From Aquabacterium sp. CECT 9606 (GTDB lineage: Bacteria > Pseudomonadota > Gammaproteobacteria > Burkholderiales > Burkholderiaceae_C): a DNA stretch of 40,751 nt. The stretch covers positions 1 to 40,751 of the forward strand of contig NZ_CAKKNB010000008.1 of NCBI RefSeq assembly GCF_918741295.1, read 5' to 3'. Both the position numbers and the translations under genes were made by a program. Of the stretch, positions 26,200 through 36,200 are shown piece by piece; the first letter of the stretch is position 1, and each line of letters starts with the position of its first letter. The notes below the pieces were generated by a model. That model was not told the origin of the DNA, ran no database searches, and saw nothing but the letters and a program-made list of their open reading frames with translations.

Positions 26200-27699
26200 A
26201 TGGTTTCTTCTGTCAAAGCACGTGAAGGGTCGGCATGGTCTCCCACCATGCTGGATCCACAGGCTCTGCCTGCCGAACCGATTGTCCAATTGGGCATGCC
26301 GGACGTGCTGACCTGCGTGCGCGCCACCCTGGTTGAAGAAAACTGGGCCACCGGCAGCACGGCGCTGGTGACCCAGATTTGCCGCTTCCTGGGCGCATCC
26401 CGGGTATCCCTGGGCTGGATCACGCGCAATACCTTGAAGGTGGTGGCCCTGTCCGACGGGGTGGTTCTGGAAGAAGGCGTGGCCATTCCAGAACTGCACC
26501 AGGCGATGCTGGAGGCGGCGCATCAGCACGCCACGCTCGTCTGGCCACCGGCCCGGGGCATGAATGAACGCATCACCCTGGCCCACCAGGCCTTGTTCAA
26601 GACGCAGGGGCTGAGCGGTTTGGTGTCGGTGCCTTTGGCGCGGCATGGCCAGGCGGTGGGGGTGTTGGTGTGCGAGCGTGCCGTTCAGGCCGATCCGCTT
26701 CGCCCCAATTCGACCGATGCCTCGTCGACCGGCGTCTTCATGCCCGAGCAAGTGCAGTGGCTGGAATCGTTGGCCGAGGTGGCCGCGCCCATGCTGCTCC
26801 TGCGCTACCAGATTGACCGCCCCTGGCTGGACCGGCGCCGTGCCCAGTGGTACGACTTCCGCCAGCGCCTGGCCGATCCGGCCGAGCGCGGTTTGCGGTG
26901 GGGCTTGGGCGGTTTGGCCGTGCTGTTGGTGGTGGGCGCTTTGGTGCCCATGCCCCACCAAGTCACGGCCAATGCCCGCCTTGAAGGCGCGGTGCAGCGT
27001 GTGATGAGCGCGCCGCAAGACGGCTTCTTGCGCGAAGTGATGGTTCGGCCGGGCGATGTGGTCAAGGCAGGCCAGGTCTTGGCGCAGTTGTCCGACGACG
27101 ATTTGCAAGGCGCGCGACGGGGCCGCATGGCCGAGGTCGCCCAACACGAAAACGAATTCTCCGAGGCCTTTGCGCGCGGCGATCGGGCCCAGGCCATGAC
27201 CGCGCAGAACAAATTGGCCGAATCCAAAGCCCAGTTGTCACTGGTGGACCAGCAGTTGTCACGCTTGAAAGTCGTGGCGCCGTTCGATGGGGTCGTGATC
27301 CAGGGCGATTTGCGCCAGCAACTGGGCGCGCCCCTTAAGCGTGGCGAAACCCTGCTGACCCTGGCCCCTGGCCTGGATTGGCGGGTGGTGCTGGAGGTGG
27401 ACGAGTCCGACATCGCCAGCCTGCAGCGGGGCCAAGTGGCCGGTTTGCGCCTGGCCGCCTTGCCCGACCAGGTCATCGGTTTGCTGCTGGAGCGCGTGAC
27501 GCCAGTGGCCAAGACGACGCCCGGCGGTGTGATGTACGAAATCGAGGCCCGGCCCAATGGCGCGGGTGCTGGTGCCACGGGCCTGCGCCCCGGCTTGCAA
27601 GGCGTGGCGCGCATCGAGATGCCGGCGCGGCCTTTGTTGTGGCGCGCGGCGGTGTACAGCTGGCAAAGGTTGCGCATGTTTGTCTGGACCTGGTTGTGA
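26200..27699 (+). CDS. GAF domain-TM-HlyD-type adaptor protein
   Basis: The protein has 499 residues. Residues about 38-205 look like a cytoplasmic GAF domain (FLGASRVSLGWI, then LVSVPLARHGQAVGVLVCER). One membrane segment follows at about 233-252. The rest is a periplasmic HlyD/biotinyl-lipoyl adaptor: a lipoyl half-motif SAPQDGFLREVMVRPGDVVKAG, a coiled part (about 310-350), the second half-motif VVAPFDGVVIQGDLRQQLG, and a beta-barrel (RVVLEVDESDIASLQRGQ). It would link the inner membrane to an outer-membrane channel. The GAF part, facing the cytoplasm, could sense a small ligand or hold a partner. An alternative start at Met17 (26248) is possible, because the ribosome site before 26200 is weak. 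It heads a tightly packed cluster; the next gene starts 9 bp after its stop. Confidence 0.88.
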   Translation: MVSSVKAREGSAWSPTMLDPQALPAEPIVQLGMPDVLTCVRATLVEENWATGSTALVTQICRFLGASRVSLGWITRNTLKVVALSDGVVLEEGVAIPELHQAMLEAAHQHATLVWPPARGMNERITLAHQALFKTQGLSGLVSVPLARHGQAVGVLVCERAVQADPLRPNSTDASSTGVFMPEQVQWLESLAEVAAPMLLLRYQIDRPWLDRRRAQWYDFRQRLADPAERGLRWGLGGLAVLLVVGALVPMPHQVTANARLEGAVQRVMSAPQDGFLREVMVRPGDVVKAGQVLAQLSDDDLQGARRGRMAEVAQHENEFSEAFARGDRAQAMTAQNKLAESKAQLSLVDQQLSRLKVVAPFDGVVIQGDLRQQLGAPLKRGETLLTLAPGLDWRVVLEVDESDIASLQRGQVAGLRLAALPDQVIGLLLERVTPVAKTTPGGVMYEIEARPNGAGAGATGLRPGLQGVARIEMPARPLLWRAAVYSWQRLRMFVWTWL

Positions 27700-27708
27700 G
27701 CCCGGGCC

Positions 27709-29877
27709 ATGCAAGACACCTTACTGTCCCCCTACTGGTACCGCATTTCTGGCTTGCACCCGCGCTTGAGGCAGCACGTGCACGTGCGCATGCAAACCAC
27801 ACGCGGCCAAGCCTGGTACGTGCTGCACAACCAAGCCACGGGTCGCTTCCATCGGGTCAACGCCCAAGCCTATGAGCTGGTGGGGCGCCTGGATGGGCGC
27901 TTCACGGTGGACGAAATCTGGCAGGTGCTGCTGACCCGCTTGGGCGATGACGCGCCATCCCAGCATGACGTGATCCGGATCCTGGGTCAGTTGACCGATG
28001 CTGGCTTGGTGCAGGCCGAAGTGACGCCGGATGTGCGCCAGATGTTGGCCGCCGACGAACAACGGTCTCAGCGCGAGCAGCGCAGCCGGCTCAATCCCTT
28101 GTCGTTCCGCCTGGGCTTGTTCAACCCTTCCTCCGTGCTGGAGCGCATGCAGCCCGCGGTGCGCGTGCTTTTCAGGCCCTGGGTGGCCATGCTGTGGTTG
28201 GTGCTGGTGTCGCTGGCGTGCGTGGCCGCGGTGCTCAACCTCAAGGACATCCTGCCTTACGCCCAGGTCAACTTCATGAGCCCGGCTTTCCTGGCCATGG
28301 CCTGGGTTATCTATCCGATCCTCAAGGGGCTGCACGAGATGGGCCATGCCATGGCCCTGCGCAGGCATGGGTGCGAGGTGCCCGAGGTTGGCGTGAACTT
28401 CTTCCTGTTCGTGCCCATGCCCTATGTGGATGCCAGCGCGTCCAACCGCCTGGTCAACCGCTGGCACCGCGTGCAGATCAGCGCGGCCGGCATCGCGGTG
28501 GAGCTGGCCTTGGCATCCATGGCCCTGGGCATCTGGCTGCTGGTGGAAGATGGTTGGGTGCGCCAGGTGGCGTTCACCACGATGACCATTGGCGGCCTGT
28601 CCACGCTCATGTTCAATGGCAACCCGTTGATGAAGTTCGACGGCTATTTCGTGGCCTGTGATGCGCTGGACCTGCCCAATCTGAGCAACCGCAGTGCGCG
28701 CGCCGTCACGCAGTTGATGCGCGGCTGCGCCATGCGGCTTCTGCGGATGGACGCGCCGGTGGAAACCCAGGTCATCCACGGTGCTGATCGGCTGGAGCGC
28801 TGGGCGCTGTGGAGCTATGCGCCACTGTCCTGGCTGTACCGCATCGGCGTGACCGCGCTCATGGTCATGTGGGCCTCAGAAAAATCCTCATGGCTGGGCG
28901 TGGGCATCCTGGTTTGGTCGGTGTGGACGCTGGTGCTGGCACCCACGCGCGCCTGGCTGGACCAGCTCATGCAGTCTCCGGGCTTTGACCGGGTGCGTGG
29001 GCGGGCCATGGTCGGTGCGGGCTTTGTGCTCTCAGGCTTGCTGGCCGTGGCGGCCTTTGTGCCGATGCCCTCCAGCATGGTGGTGGAGGGCCTGGTGTGG
29101 TTGCCGGAGCATGCCCAGGTTCGCGCTGCCAGCGATGGCCAGGTCGATACCGTCTGGGTGCGCAGTGGCCAGCAGGTGAATGCCGGGCAGGCCGTGGTGT
29201 CCGTCCACGATCCCGAGCTGCTGACGCGCCAGGCGGTGCTGCAGGCCCAGATCGATTCCCTTGAAAACGAACTGCATGGCACCTACACCACCGACCCTTT
29301 GCGCATGAAGAACGCGCAGGAGGCGCTGGTGCGTGACCGTGCGGCCATGGCCCAACTGGACAAGGACCTCTCGCGCCAGGTGCTGCGCGCCGGGGTGAGT
29401 GGCGAGTTCGTGATGTCGCGCCAGGAAGACCTGGACCAGCACCAGGTGAGCCGCGGCGAGTTGCTGGCCTATGTGCTGGCCGACGAACCCAGTGTGATCC
29501 GCGCGGTGGTGCCTGAGCGCTCCGTGGACGCGGTCCGCCATCGGGTCAAATCCCTGTCGGTGGTGCTGGACGAGCAGCCTGGCAAGGTGTGGCCCGCCAA
29601 ACTGATCAGTGAAGTGCCGGCGGCCTCGGACAAGCTGCCCAGTGCCGCTTTGGGTGACCGGTCAGGCGGGCGTGTGCCCACCGATGGCACCGACACCGAT
29701 GGACTGCGCCCCACCGAGCCCCAGTTCGTGATTGACCTGCTTCTGGACGGTCGCATCCCCAGGACTGGCGGCCTGGCCCGGGTGCGCATCGACCTGGCCC
29801 CGCAGCCCTTGCTGGCCACCGTCACGCAAAGTGCCCGCCAGCTGTTCCTCAAGCATTTTTCAGACATCAAAGGTTGA
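27709..29877 (+). CDS. PqqD-like/M50 site-2 protease/HlyD fusion protein
   Basis: The protein has 722 residues in three parts. Residues about 20-105 resemble a PqqD-type winged-helix domain (peptide-binding RRE-like; FHRVNAQAYELVGRLDG, then a VIRILGQLTDAGLVQ helix). Residues about 160-450 form a membrane part with an M50 site: His209-Glu210 and His213 in LHEMGHAMAL, and Asn305 to Asp311 in NPLMKFDGYF, the second metal-site motif. Several more membrane helices follow. Residues about 455-722 form a periplasmic HlyD-like adaptor (VWLPEHAQVRAASDGQVDTVWVRSGQ is the lipoyl half). The active-site residues are intact. It may bind, cleave or guide a substrate peptide at the inner membrane. The following gene begins 5 bp downstream. 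Fusions of M50 and HlyD are known; the job of this one is not known to me. Confidence 0.87.
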   Translation: MQDTLLSPYWYRISGLHPRLRQHVHVRMQTTRGQAWYVLHNQATGRFHRVNAQAYELVGRLDGRFTVDEIWQVLLTRLGDDAPSQHDVIRILGQLTDAGLVQAEVTPDVRQMLAADEQRSQREQRSRLNPLSFRLGLFNPSSVLERMQPAVRVLFRPWVAMLWLVLVSLACVAAVLNLKDILPYAQVNFMSPAFLAMAWVIYPILKGLHEMGHAMALRRHGCEVPEVGVNFFLFVPMPYVDASASNRLVNRWHRVQISAAGIAVELALASMALGIWLLVEDGWVRQVAFTTMTIGGLSTLMFNGNPLMKFDGYFVACDALDLPNLSNRSARAVTQLMRGCAMRLLRMDAPVETQVIHGADRLERWALWSYAPLSWLYRIGVTALMVMWASEKSSWLGVGILVWSVWTLVLAPTRAWLDQLMQSPGFDRVRGRAMVGAGFVLSGLLAVAAFVPMPSSMVVEGLVWLPEHAQVRAASDGQVDTVWVRSGQQVNAGQAVVSVHDPELLTRQAVLQAQIDSLENELHGTYTTDPLRMKNAQEALVRDRAAMAQLDKDLSRQVLRAGVSGEFVMSRQEDLDQHQVSRGELLAYVLADEPSVIRAVVPERSVDAVRHRVKSLSVVLDEQPGKVWPAKLISEVPAASDKLPSAALGDRSGGRVPTDGTDTDGLRPTEPQFVIDLLLDGRIPRTGGLARVRIDLAPQPLLATVTQSARQLFLKHFSDIKG

Positions 29878-29882
29878 GCCGC

Positions 29883-31889
29883 ATGGACACCAATGCCCAC
29901 GGGCTGCCCATCAATCTCTGGTCGGATCAGGTCTCGCACAAGGGGCTGGTGCCCCGTCCGGGCCCGGTGTTTGGCAACTACCCTTTGCGTGATCTGCCCC
30001 TGCGGTCCACCAGCCCCATGATCGCCTGGGCGCAGTCGATGTTGGCCGCGCCGGCCAAGCCGTCGGCCAGGCAGGACAAGACATTGCTGAAGCAGATCCA
30101 GCGGTCCGAAAAAATCTGGGCCGGTTTGAGCGCCCGCGAGTTCGAGGAGCGCCTGGCAAACCTGCGCGTTCGCCTGAGCGTGTCCGGCTTCCTGCCCGAA
30201 CTGGTGGCCGAGGCCTTTGCGGTGATCGGTCTGCAGGTCAAACGCCACATGGGATTTTCGCTGCACGATGTTCAAAAGCAGGCGGCCTGGTGGATGTTGG
30301 GCAACCGGCTGGTGGAAATGGCCACCGGCGAGGGCAAGACCCTGACGGTGTTGCTGACGGCCGCCACCGCGGCCATGGCTGGCGTGCCCGTGCACGTGAT
30401 GACCGCCAACGACTACCTGGCCCGCCGCGATGCCACGCAACTCAAGCCCATCTACGAGGCCCTGGGCCTGAGCGTGGCCTGGGTGATGGCCGCCAGCACG
30501 CCACCGGAGCGCCAGAAGGCCTACCAGCAGAACGTGGTGCACGTGACCGCGCGCGAGGTGGCCTTTGACCACTTGCGTGACCGCGCTGCCCGCGCCGCCC
30601 TGGACACGGGCTCCATCGTGTTGCGCGGCCTGTGCATGGCCATCGTGGACGAGGCCGATAGCATCCTGATCGACGAAGCCTGCACCCCCTTGATCCTGTC
30701 CAAGCAGATCAGCCAGCGCGAGGCCGACCAGCGTTACCGCCTGGCCTTGTTCCTGGCCCGCCAATTGGTGCAGTCCCGCGACTTTGCCTTGCCCGGCCAG
30801 GGCGCGGTGCGGTTGACCGAAGACGGCACCAAACTGCTCGCCTCGCTGACCAAAACCCTGGAAGGCCCCTGGAAGCTCAAAAGGTACCGTGAGGAGCAGG
30901 TCTGCCTGGGTTTGTCGGCCCTGCATTGCTTTCAGCGCGATGTGGACTACCTGGTGCGTGAAGACGGCATCCACATCGTGGACAGCAACACCGGCCGCCT
31001 CGCCGTTGGCCGCGTGTGGTCACGGGGGCTGCACCAGATGATCGCGATCAAGGAAGGCCAGGCGCCCCAGGCCGAAAACGAAACCTTGACCGAAACCACC
31101 TACCAATCCTTTTTTCCGCGATACCACGCGCTGGCTGGGCTGAGTGGCACCGTGTTCGAAGGCCGGACCGAGTTGATGAGTGTTTACGGTTTGCCCGTGG
31201 TGCGCGTGCCTTTGCGTTTGCCCTCGCGCCGGCAGGTCCGCGCCACGCATGTTCTGGCCACCGCCGATGAAAAGTGGCGCGACGTGGTCCGCCGGGCCCA
31301 TGCCGAAGCCAAGGCCGGCCGCGCAGTGCTCATCGGCACTGACAAAGTGGCTGATTCGGATGCCTTGTCGCGCGCATTTGTGGCGGCTGGTGTGACGCAC
31401 CAGTTGCTGAACGCCCGGCAGGACGAGGCCAGCGGCGAGGCCGAACAGGCGGTGATCGCGGCCGCTGGTTTGCCCGGCGCCATCACCGTGGCCACCCACA
31501 TGGCCGGGCGCGGCACCGACATCCACCTCAGCCCCGAAGTGCTGCAGCGTGGCGGCCTGCACGTCATCAACACCAACCTGAACCCCTCGCGCCGAATCGA
31601 CCGCCAGCTGTACGGCCGCGCGGCACGCCAAGGCATGCCTGGCAGTTGCGAATGCGTGCTGAGCTGGGAAGATGAGGCCACCCGAGCGGCCACTGCCCCA
31701 GGGTGGCACGCGCTGGTCTGGCGTTTGTCCACCCAGGTGCTGCGGTCGCGCATGCTGGGCGTGTGGTTGTGCCGTGGCGCCCAACAGCGCCAGGAAGGCG
31801 CCAGCCGCCATCAGCGCTGGTCTTTGCTGGTCAACGAGCGCCTGATTGCGCGCCAGTTGGCCCTGGCCGGACGCCAGGATTGGGACTGA
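29883..31889 (+). CDS. SecA-like translocase ATPase, shortened
   Basis: The protein has 668 residues from the ATG at 29883; a TTG at 29874 would overlap the preceding stop and is less likely. Motor motifs are intact: Walker A MATGEGKT (146-153), Walker B VDEADSILIDEA with DEAD at 256-259, MAGRGTDI (540-547) and QLYGRAARQGMPG (575-587), which matches the SecA QLRGRSGRQGDPG motif. A PPXD-like insert with DYLVREDGIHIVDSNTGRL is present. Compared with housekeeping SecA (about 900 residues), most of the helical scaffold/wing and the C-terminal zinc tail are missing. It is therefore an accessory SecA, not the housekeeping one. It would power movement of a specific protein, probably the giant protein encoded in this cluster. 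Confidence 0.88.
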   Translation: MDTNAHGLPINLWSDQVSHKGLVPRPGPVFGNYPLRDLPLRSTSPMIAWAQSMLAAPAKPSARQDKTLLKQIQRSEKIWAGLSAREFEERLANLRVRLSVSGFLPELVAEAFAVIGLQVKRHMGFSLHDVQKQAAWWMLGNRLVEMATGEGKTLTVLLTAATAAMAGVPVHVMTANDYLARRDATQLKPIYEALGLSVAWVMAASTPPERQKAYQQNVVHVTAREVAFDHLRDRAARAALDTGSIVLRGLCMAIVDEADSILIDEACTPLILSKQISQREADQRYRLALFLARQLVQSRDFALPGQGAVRLTEDGTKLLASLTKTLEGPWKLKRYREEQVCLGLSALHCFQRDVDYLVREDGIHIVDSNTGRLAVGRVWSRGLHQMIAIKEGQAPQAENETLTETTYQSFFPRYHALAGLSGTVFEGRTELMSVYGLPVVRVPLRLPSRRQVRATHVLATADEKWRDVVRRAHAEAKAGRAVLIGTDKVADSDALSRAFVAAGVTHQLLNARQDEASGEAEQAVIAAAGLPGAITVATHMAGRGTDIHLSPEVLQRGGLHVINTNLNPSRRIDRQLYGRAARQGMPGSCECVLSWEDEATRAATAPGWHALVWRLSTQVLRSRMLGVWLCRGAQQRQEGASRHQRWSLLVNERLIARQLALAGRQDWD

Positions 31890-32130
31890 ACACCTTTCCT
31901 ATTCCATGGATCGCATTCACCTTCCGAAAGCCATGATGGCGGTGCTTGAAGAGCGTTAAACGATGCGCTTCTTCCAGTAGTCGCACCCGGTTTTGGTGAC
32001 TTAGTTGGCATTTCAACGTCCACGCCGGTTTTGGGGCATCAAGTCCTGCACAAAAACGGCCGAAAAGACGACATATGTCAAAAAGTAACCACTATCGGAA
32101 GTCCGAAGATTCGTGGTCCAGGAGCATGCA
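31890..32130 (+). promoter_or_regulatory. Intergenic region within the export cluster with a palindrome
   Basis: These 241 bases carry no gene. They hold a perfect 10-bp palindrome, GACATATGTC, at 32070-32079, about 52 bases before the next start, and a short CACC/GGTG inverted repeat around 31985. The size of the gap suggests a separate promoter for the adaptor and giant-protein genes. No clear -35/-10 pair was found. Confidence 0.3.
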
Positions 32131-33273
32131 TTGAAGATCAAAGCGTTGAGCTTGTTGGCAGCCTCTACCCTCGGGTGGGGTGTCGGCTGCCATGCTGAAT
32201 CCATGGGCTGCCTGATCGAGCCGGACCGCGTTGCGGATGTGGGCACCCAAGTGGTTGGGGTCCTGGAAGAAATGAAGGTCGAGCGTGGAGACAGCGTCTC
32301 CGCTGGCCAGATCCTGGCGCGCCTGACGGCGCAGGTCGAGCGCGCGTCTGTGAACGTGGCCCAAACCAAATCAGCGGCTGATGCCGAGTACAAGCAGGCC
32401 GTGGCCTCCAATGTGCTCGCGCAGCGCAAACTGGAGCGCACCCGCGATCTGGTCAAGAAGGATTTTGTGTCGGACCAGGCCTTGGATCAGGCCGATGCCG
32501 AGGCCCGGGTGGCCGAGCAGCGTGTCGCGCAGGCCAAGGAAGCCCAGCGTGTGGCATTGCGCGAATACCAACTCTCTGCCGTGCAACTCGGGCAACGCGA
32601 TGTGCGCAGCCCCTTCGATGGCGTGGTGATCGAGCGGTACCGCACCGAAGGCGAGCGCATCGAGCGCGAACCACTGGTGCGCGTGGCGCGTGTCGATCCC
32701 TTGCGTGTCGAGGCCATCGTGCCGGCATCCCAGTTCGGTTCGATCCTGGCCGGGCAGGGTGCTTTGGTCAAAACCGATCTTCCCAACTTCGGGGCCCTGA
32801 ACGCCAAAGTGGTGTTGGTGGACCGGGTGATTGACCCGGCCTCCAACAGCTTCCGCGTGCGCATGGTGCTGCCCAATCCCAACAACCGCATCCCCGCCGG
32901 ATTGCGGTGCCGTGTCGATTTTCTGGTGGCACAACCGGCAGCCAAGGACACTGCGCCCGTGCTGCCCACAGCGCCCATGGCGGTGCCATCACCGGTCGGG
33001 CAGAAGCCCAAGCTGCCTCCAGGCACCAATCAACTGACCGACCCATTGGACATGTCGGCTTTGAAGAAAAGTGTGACCCGGGCCGGCCAGACCCTGCCAG
33101 GCGGGCGCGTCTTTGCGCTGAACCAGCCGCCCGGTAGCCGGGCAGCGGTCAAGAGTTATCTGCTGATGCGCCAAGCTCGTTTGAGCATCAGCACGTCATT
33201 GGCGTCCCCTGGCAAAGCCAAGGTGCAACCGATGCCTTCTTTCGTGGTTCCCCGGATGATTGCGATGCGCTGA
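32131..33273 (+). CDS. Periplasmic adaptor (membrane fusion) protein, RND/HlyD type
   Basis: The protein has 380 residues from the TTG at 32131, chosen because AGGAG lies 7 bases upstream and the product then begins with a good signal peptide (KIKALSLLAASTLGWGVGCHA, cleaved near residue 22). A GTG at 32113 is the alternative. The lipoyl half-motifs are VGTQVVGVLEEMKVERGDSVSAG and VRSPFDGVVIERYRTEGERI, with an alpha-hairpin between them and a barrel domain after (LRVEAIVPASQFGSILAGQ). The last 90 residues are Pro- and Ser-rich and are not typical. It is the second periplasmic adaptor of the cluster (third if the M50 fusion is counted). Its stop overlaps the ribosome site of the giant gene. It would couple an inner-membrane machine to an outer-membrane channel not seen here. 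Confidence 0.85.
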   Translation: MKIKALSLLAASTLGWGVGCHAESMGCLIEPDRVADVGTQVVGVLEEMKVERGDSVSAGQILARLTAQVERASVNVAQTKSAADAEYKQAVASNVLAQRKLERTRDLVKKDFVSDQALDQADAEARVAEQRVAQAKEAQRVALREYQLSAVQLGQRDVRSPFDGVVIERYRTEGERIEREPLVRVARVDPLRVEAIVPASQFGSILAGQGALVKTDLPNFGALNAKVVLVDRVIDPASNSFRVRMVLPNPNNRIPAGLRCRVDFLVAQPAAKDTAPVLPTAPMAVPSPVGQKPKLPPGTNQLTDPLDMSALKKSVTRAGQTLPGGRVFALNQPPGSRAAVKSYLLMRQARLSISTSLASPGKAKVQPMPSFVVPRMIAMR

Positions 33274-33283
33274 AGGAATGGCC

Positions 33284-36200
33284 ATGCGGCAGGTCCCACC
33301 CCAACGCCGTGGCCGCGGAGTGTCTTTTCAGGTTGAAGAGCTGGAGCCGAGGCTCCTTTTCTCCGCGGATGCAGCGACATTGCTCGGCTTGCCGGTCTCA
33401 CTGGCGGCGCCTGCAACGGCGAACGACGCCCAAGCCACCGTGTCTGAAGACGCATCGGCGGCCTCCATCCCCGTCATGCAGGCCGTGCTGGCCGCGCCCG
33501 CCCAGGATCCTGAGACTTCGGTGCGGCATGAACTGGTGTTTGTGGACGCCAGCGTTCCGGAAGCCGACAAGCTGATCCAGGGCATCCAGGCGAATGCTTC
33601 GGCCAGCAAGGTGATCGACGTGATCGTGATCCAGGCCGGCGAGGATGGCCTGGCTGTCATCACCAACGCGCTGCAGCAACGTCACGACCTGGACGCCGTG
33701 CACATCATCAGCCATGGCGATGCCTCGGGTTTGACCCTGGGCACCAGCCGCCTGGACGCGGCCAGCTTGAACGCCAACCTGGGGGCCGTGTCGTCATGGG
33801 GCCAGTCACTGGCCCAAGAAGCCGACCTGATGCTTTATGGCTGCGACCTGAGCAGCTCGGCTGAAGGGCAGGCCTTGGTGGACAACCTGGCGCTGCTCAC
33901 GGGCGCCGATGTGGCCTCCAGCATTGACCGAACCGGGGCGGCGGCTTTGGGCGGCAACTGGGTGCTGGAATACCAGCGCGGCCACATTGATGCCAACGTC
34001 GTGGTGGACGCGAGCCTGGCCAGTTCGTGGGACCACGTCCTGGCCACCTTGACGTTACAAGAGGGCTCCAACGGCTATGTGGGCACCAGCGACACCTTCC
34101 TGGATCAGCTGAGCCCGGGCACCGACAACAGCGCCAGCACCACCCTGAGCTCAGGCCGCTCCACCACCCAGAACGCCTTCCAGACACTGGTGAAGTTCGA
34201 CGACATCATCGGCGCCGGCACCAACCAGATTCCGCAAGGCTCGGTCATCACCAGCGTCACCCTGACGATGTACATGACCGCGACGCCGACTTTCACCAAC
34301 CCCACTTTCAGCCTCTACCGGATGCTGGCCTCGTGGACAGACACCTCCACCTACTCCTCCCTGGGCAGCGGTGTGGACGGTGCCGAATACCGACTCACGG
34401 CCGATCAGACCATCACCGACTCAGGCGTCAAGTCGTACACCTTTGCCAGCAACAGCGCGATGATTGCCACGGTGCAGGCTTGGGTGAACACCCCGTCCAG
34501 CAACCAGGGCTGGTATTTGTTCTGCGATGACAACTCGTCCAAGGCGAGTTTTGCTTCATCGGAGAACGCCACGGCGGCATGGCGGCCCACCTTGAACGTC
34601 ACCTACACGGCGCCGACGCCCCAATCGATTGACCTGGACGCCAACAACAGCTCAGGCGCCACAGGTACGAGCTACACCGGCGCCTTCACCGAGCAAACGC
34701 CCCTCAAGATTGCTGACACCGACGCGACCATCTCGGGCGGATCAACCACCAGCCTGACGAGCATGACGGCGACAATCGCCAACCCGCTGGACGGCGTGCT
34801 GGAATCCTTGGCGGCCACGACCACCGGCACCAGCATCTCAGCCGCCTACAACAGCGGCACCGGCGTGCTGACCTTGTCGGGTACCGACACGGTGGCCAAC
34901 TACCAAACGGTGTTGCGCAGCATCACTTACAGCAACACCTCGGACAACCCAACCACGACCAACCGCACGATCAATGTGGTGGCCACCGACACCAATGGCG
35001 CCGTTACCAACACGGCCACCACCACCTTGTCGGTGACACGCGTCAATGACGCGCCGGTCATCGGCAGCAATGGCGGCGGCGCATCTGGGGCGGTCAGCGT
35101 GCGCGAAACCTTGACCGCCGTGACCACGGTCACCGCCACCGACGTGGAGGGTGCGTCGTTGACCTACGCCATCTCAGGTGGCGCGGACTCGGGCAAGTTC
35201 AGCATCAACGCGACCACTGGTGTGCTGACTTTCAACGCCGCCCCTGATTTCGAAGCACCCACCGACGTGGGCGCCAACAATGTCTACGATGTGATCGTTC
35301 AGGTCTCGGATGGCACCTTGACCGACACGCAGGCCCTTGCGGTGACCGTGACCGACGTGGTTTCCACGCTGACGGTGACCACGATCACCGACAACAACGA
35401 CAGCGGCCTCGGCACCAGCTTCACGGCCGAGCAATTGAACGCCTTGAACGGCGGCACTGACAGCAAGGTGTCTCTGCGCGAAGCCATCATCGCCGCCAAC
35501 ACCCAGGCCGGCCTGGACACCATCAATTTTGCGATCACGGGTGCCACCGGCACCTACGGTGAATACACCATCACGATGGCCTCGGCCTTGCCCACCATCA
35601 CGGGCGCCGTCTACATCAACGCGGCCAGCCAGACGGGGTACACCAACCGGCCCATCGTGGTGCTGGACGGCAATGGCGGATCGGGCGAGGGGCTGTACTT
35701 GTCGAACACCGCCGATGGCAGCACCATCCGGGGCCTGGTCATCCGGGCGTTCAGCGCCAATGGCATCTATGTGCAGGCCGGCTCGGACAACAACACCATC
35801 GTGGGCAACTACATCGGTAGCTTCAATGCCGATGGCAGCAACGCGGGCGCGGCCAAGCGCAATGCGTCCGAGGGCATCGAGGCTTACGGCGCCAACCTGA
35901 CCATCGGCGGTACCACGGTGGCTGATCGCAATGTGATCTCGGGCAATGCTTCGGCCTACAACATCTACCTGGCCACCGGCGCTGATGGGGCTGTCATCAA
36001 AGGCAACTACATCGGCTTGAACGCGGCGGGCACGGCCGCCTTCACGACCACAAACGGCGCTTACGGGATCATGATCGAGAACTCAGCCACCAACGTGACC
36101 ATCGGTGGTACGGCGGCTGGTGCGGGCAATGTGGTCTCGGGCTTCACCAATCGGGGCGTGTGGGTGACCACGACGGGCACGGTGACCCTGCAAGGCAACT

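Noticed and set aside
29874..29882. TTG start for the SecA-like gene
   Set aside because: It overlaps the stop of the preceding gene; the ATG at 29883 lies at a better distance from AAAGG.
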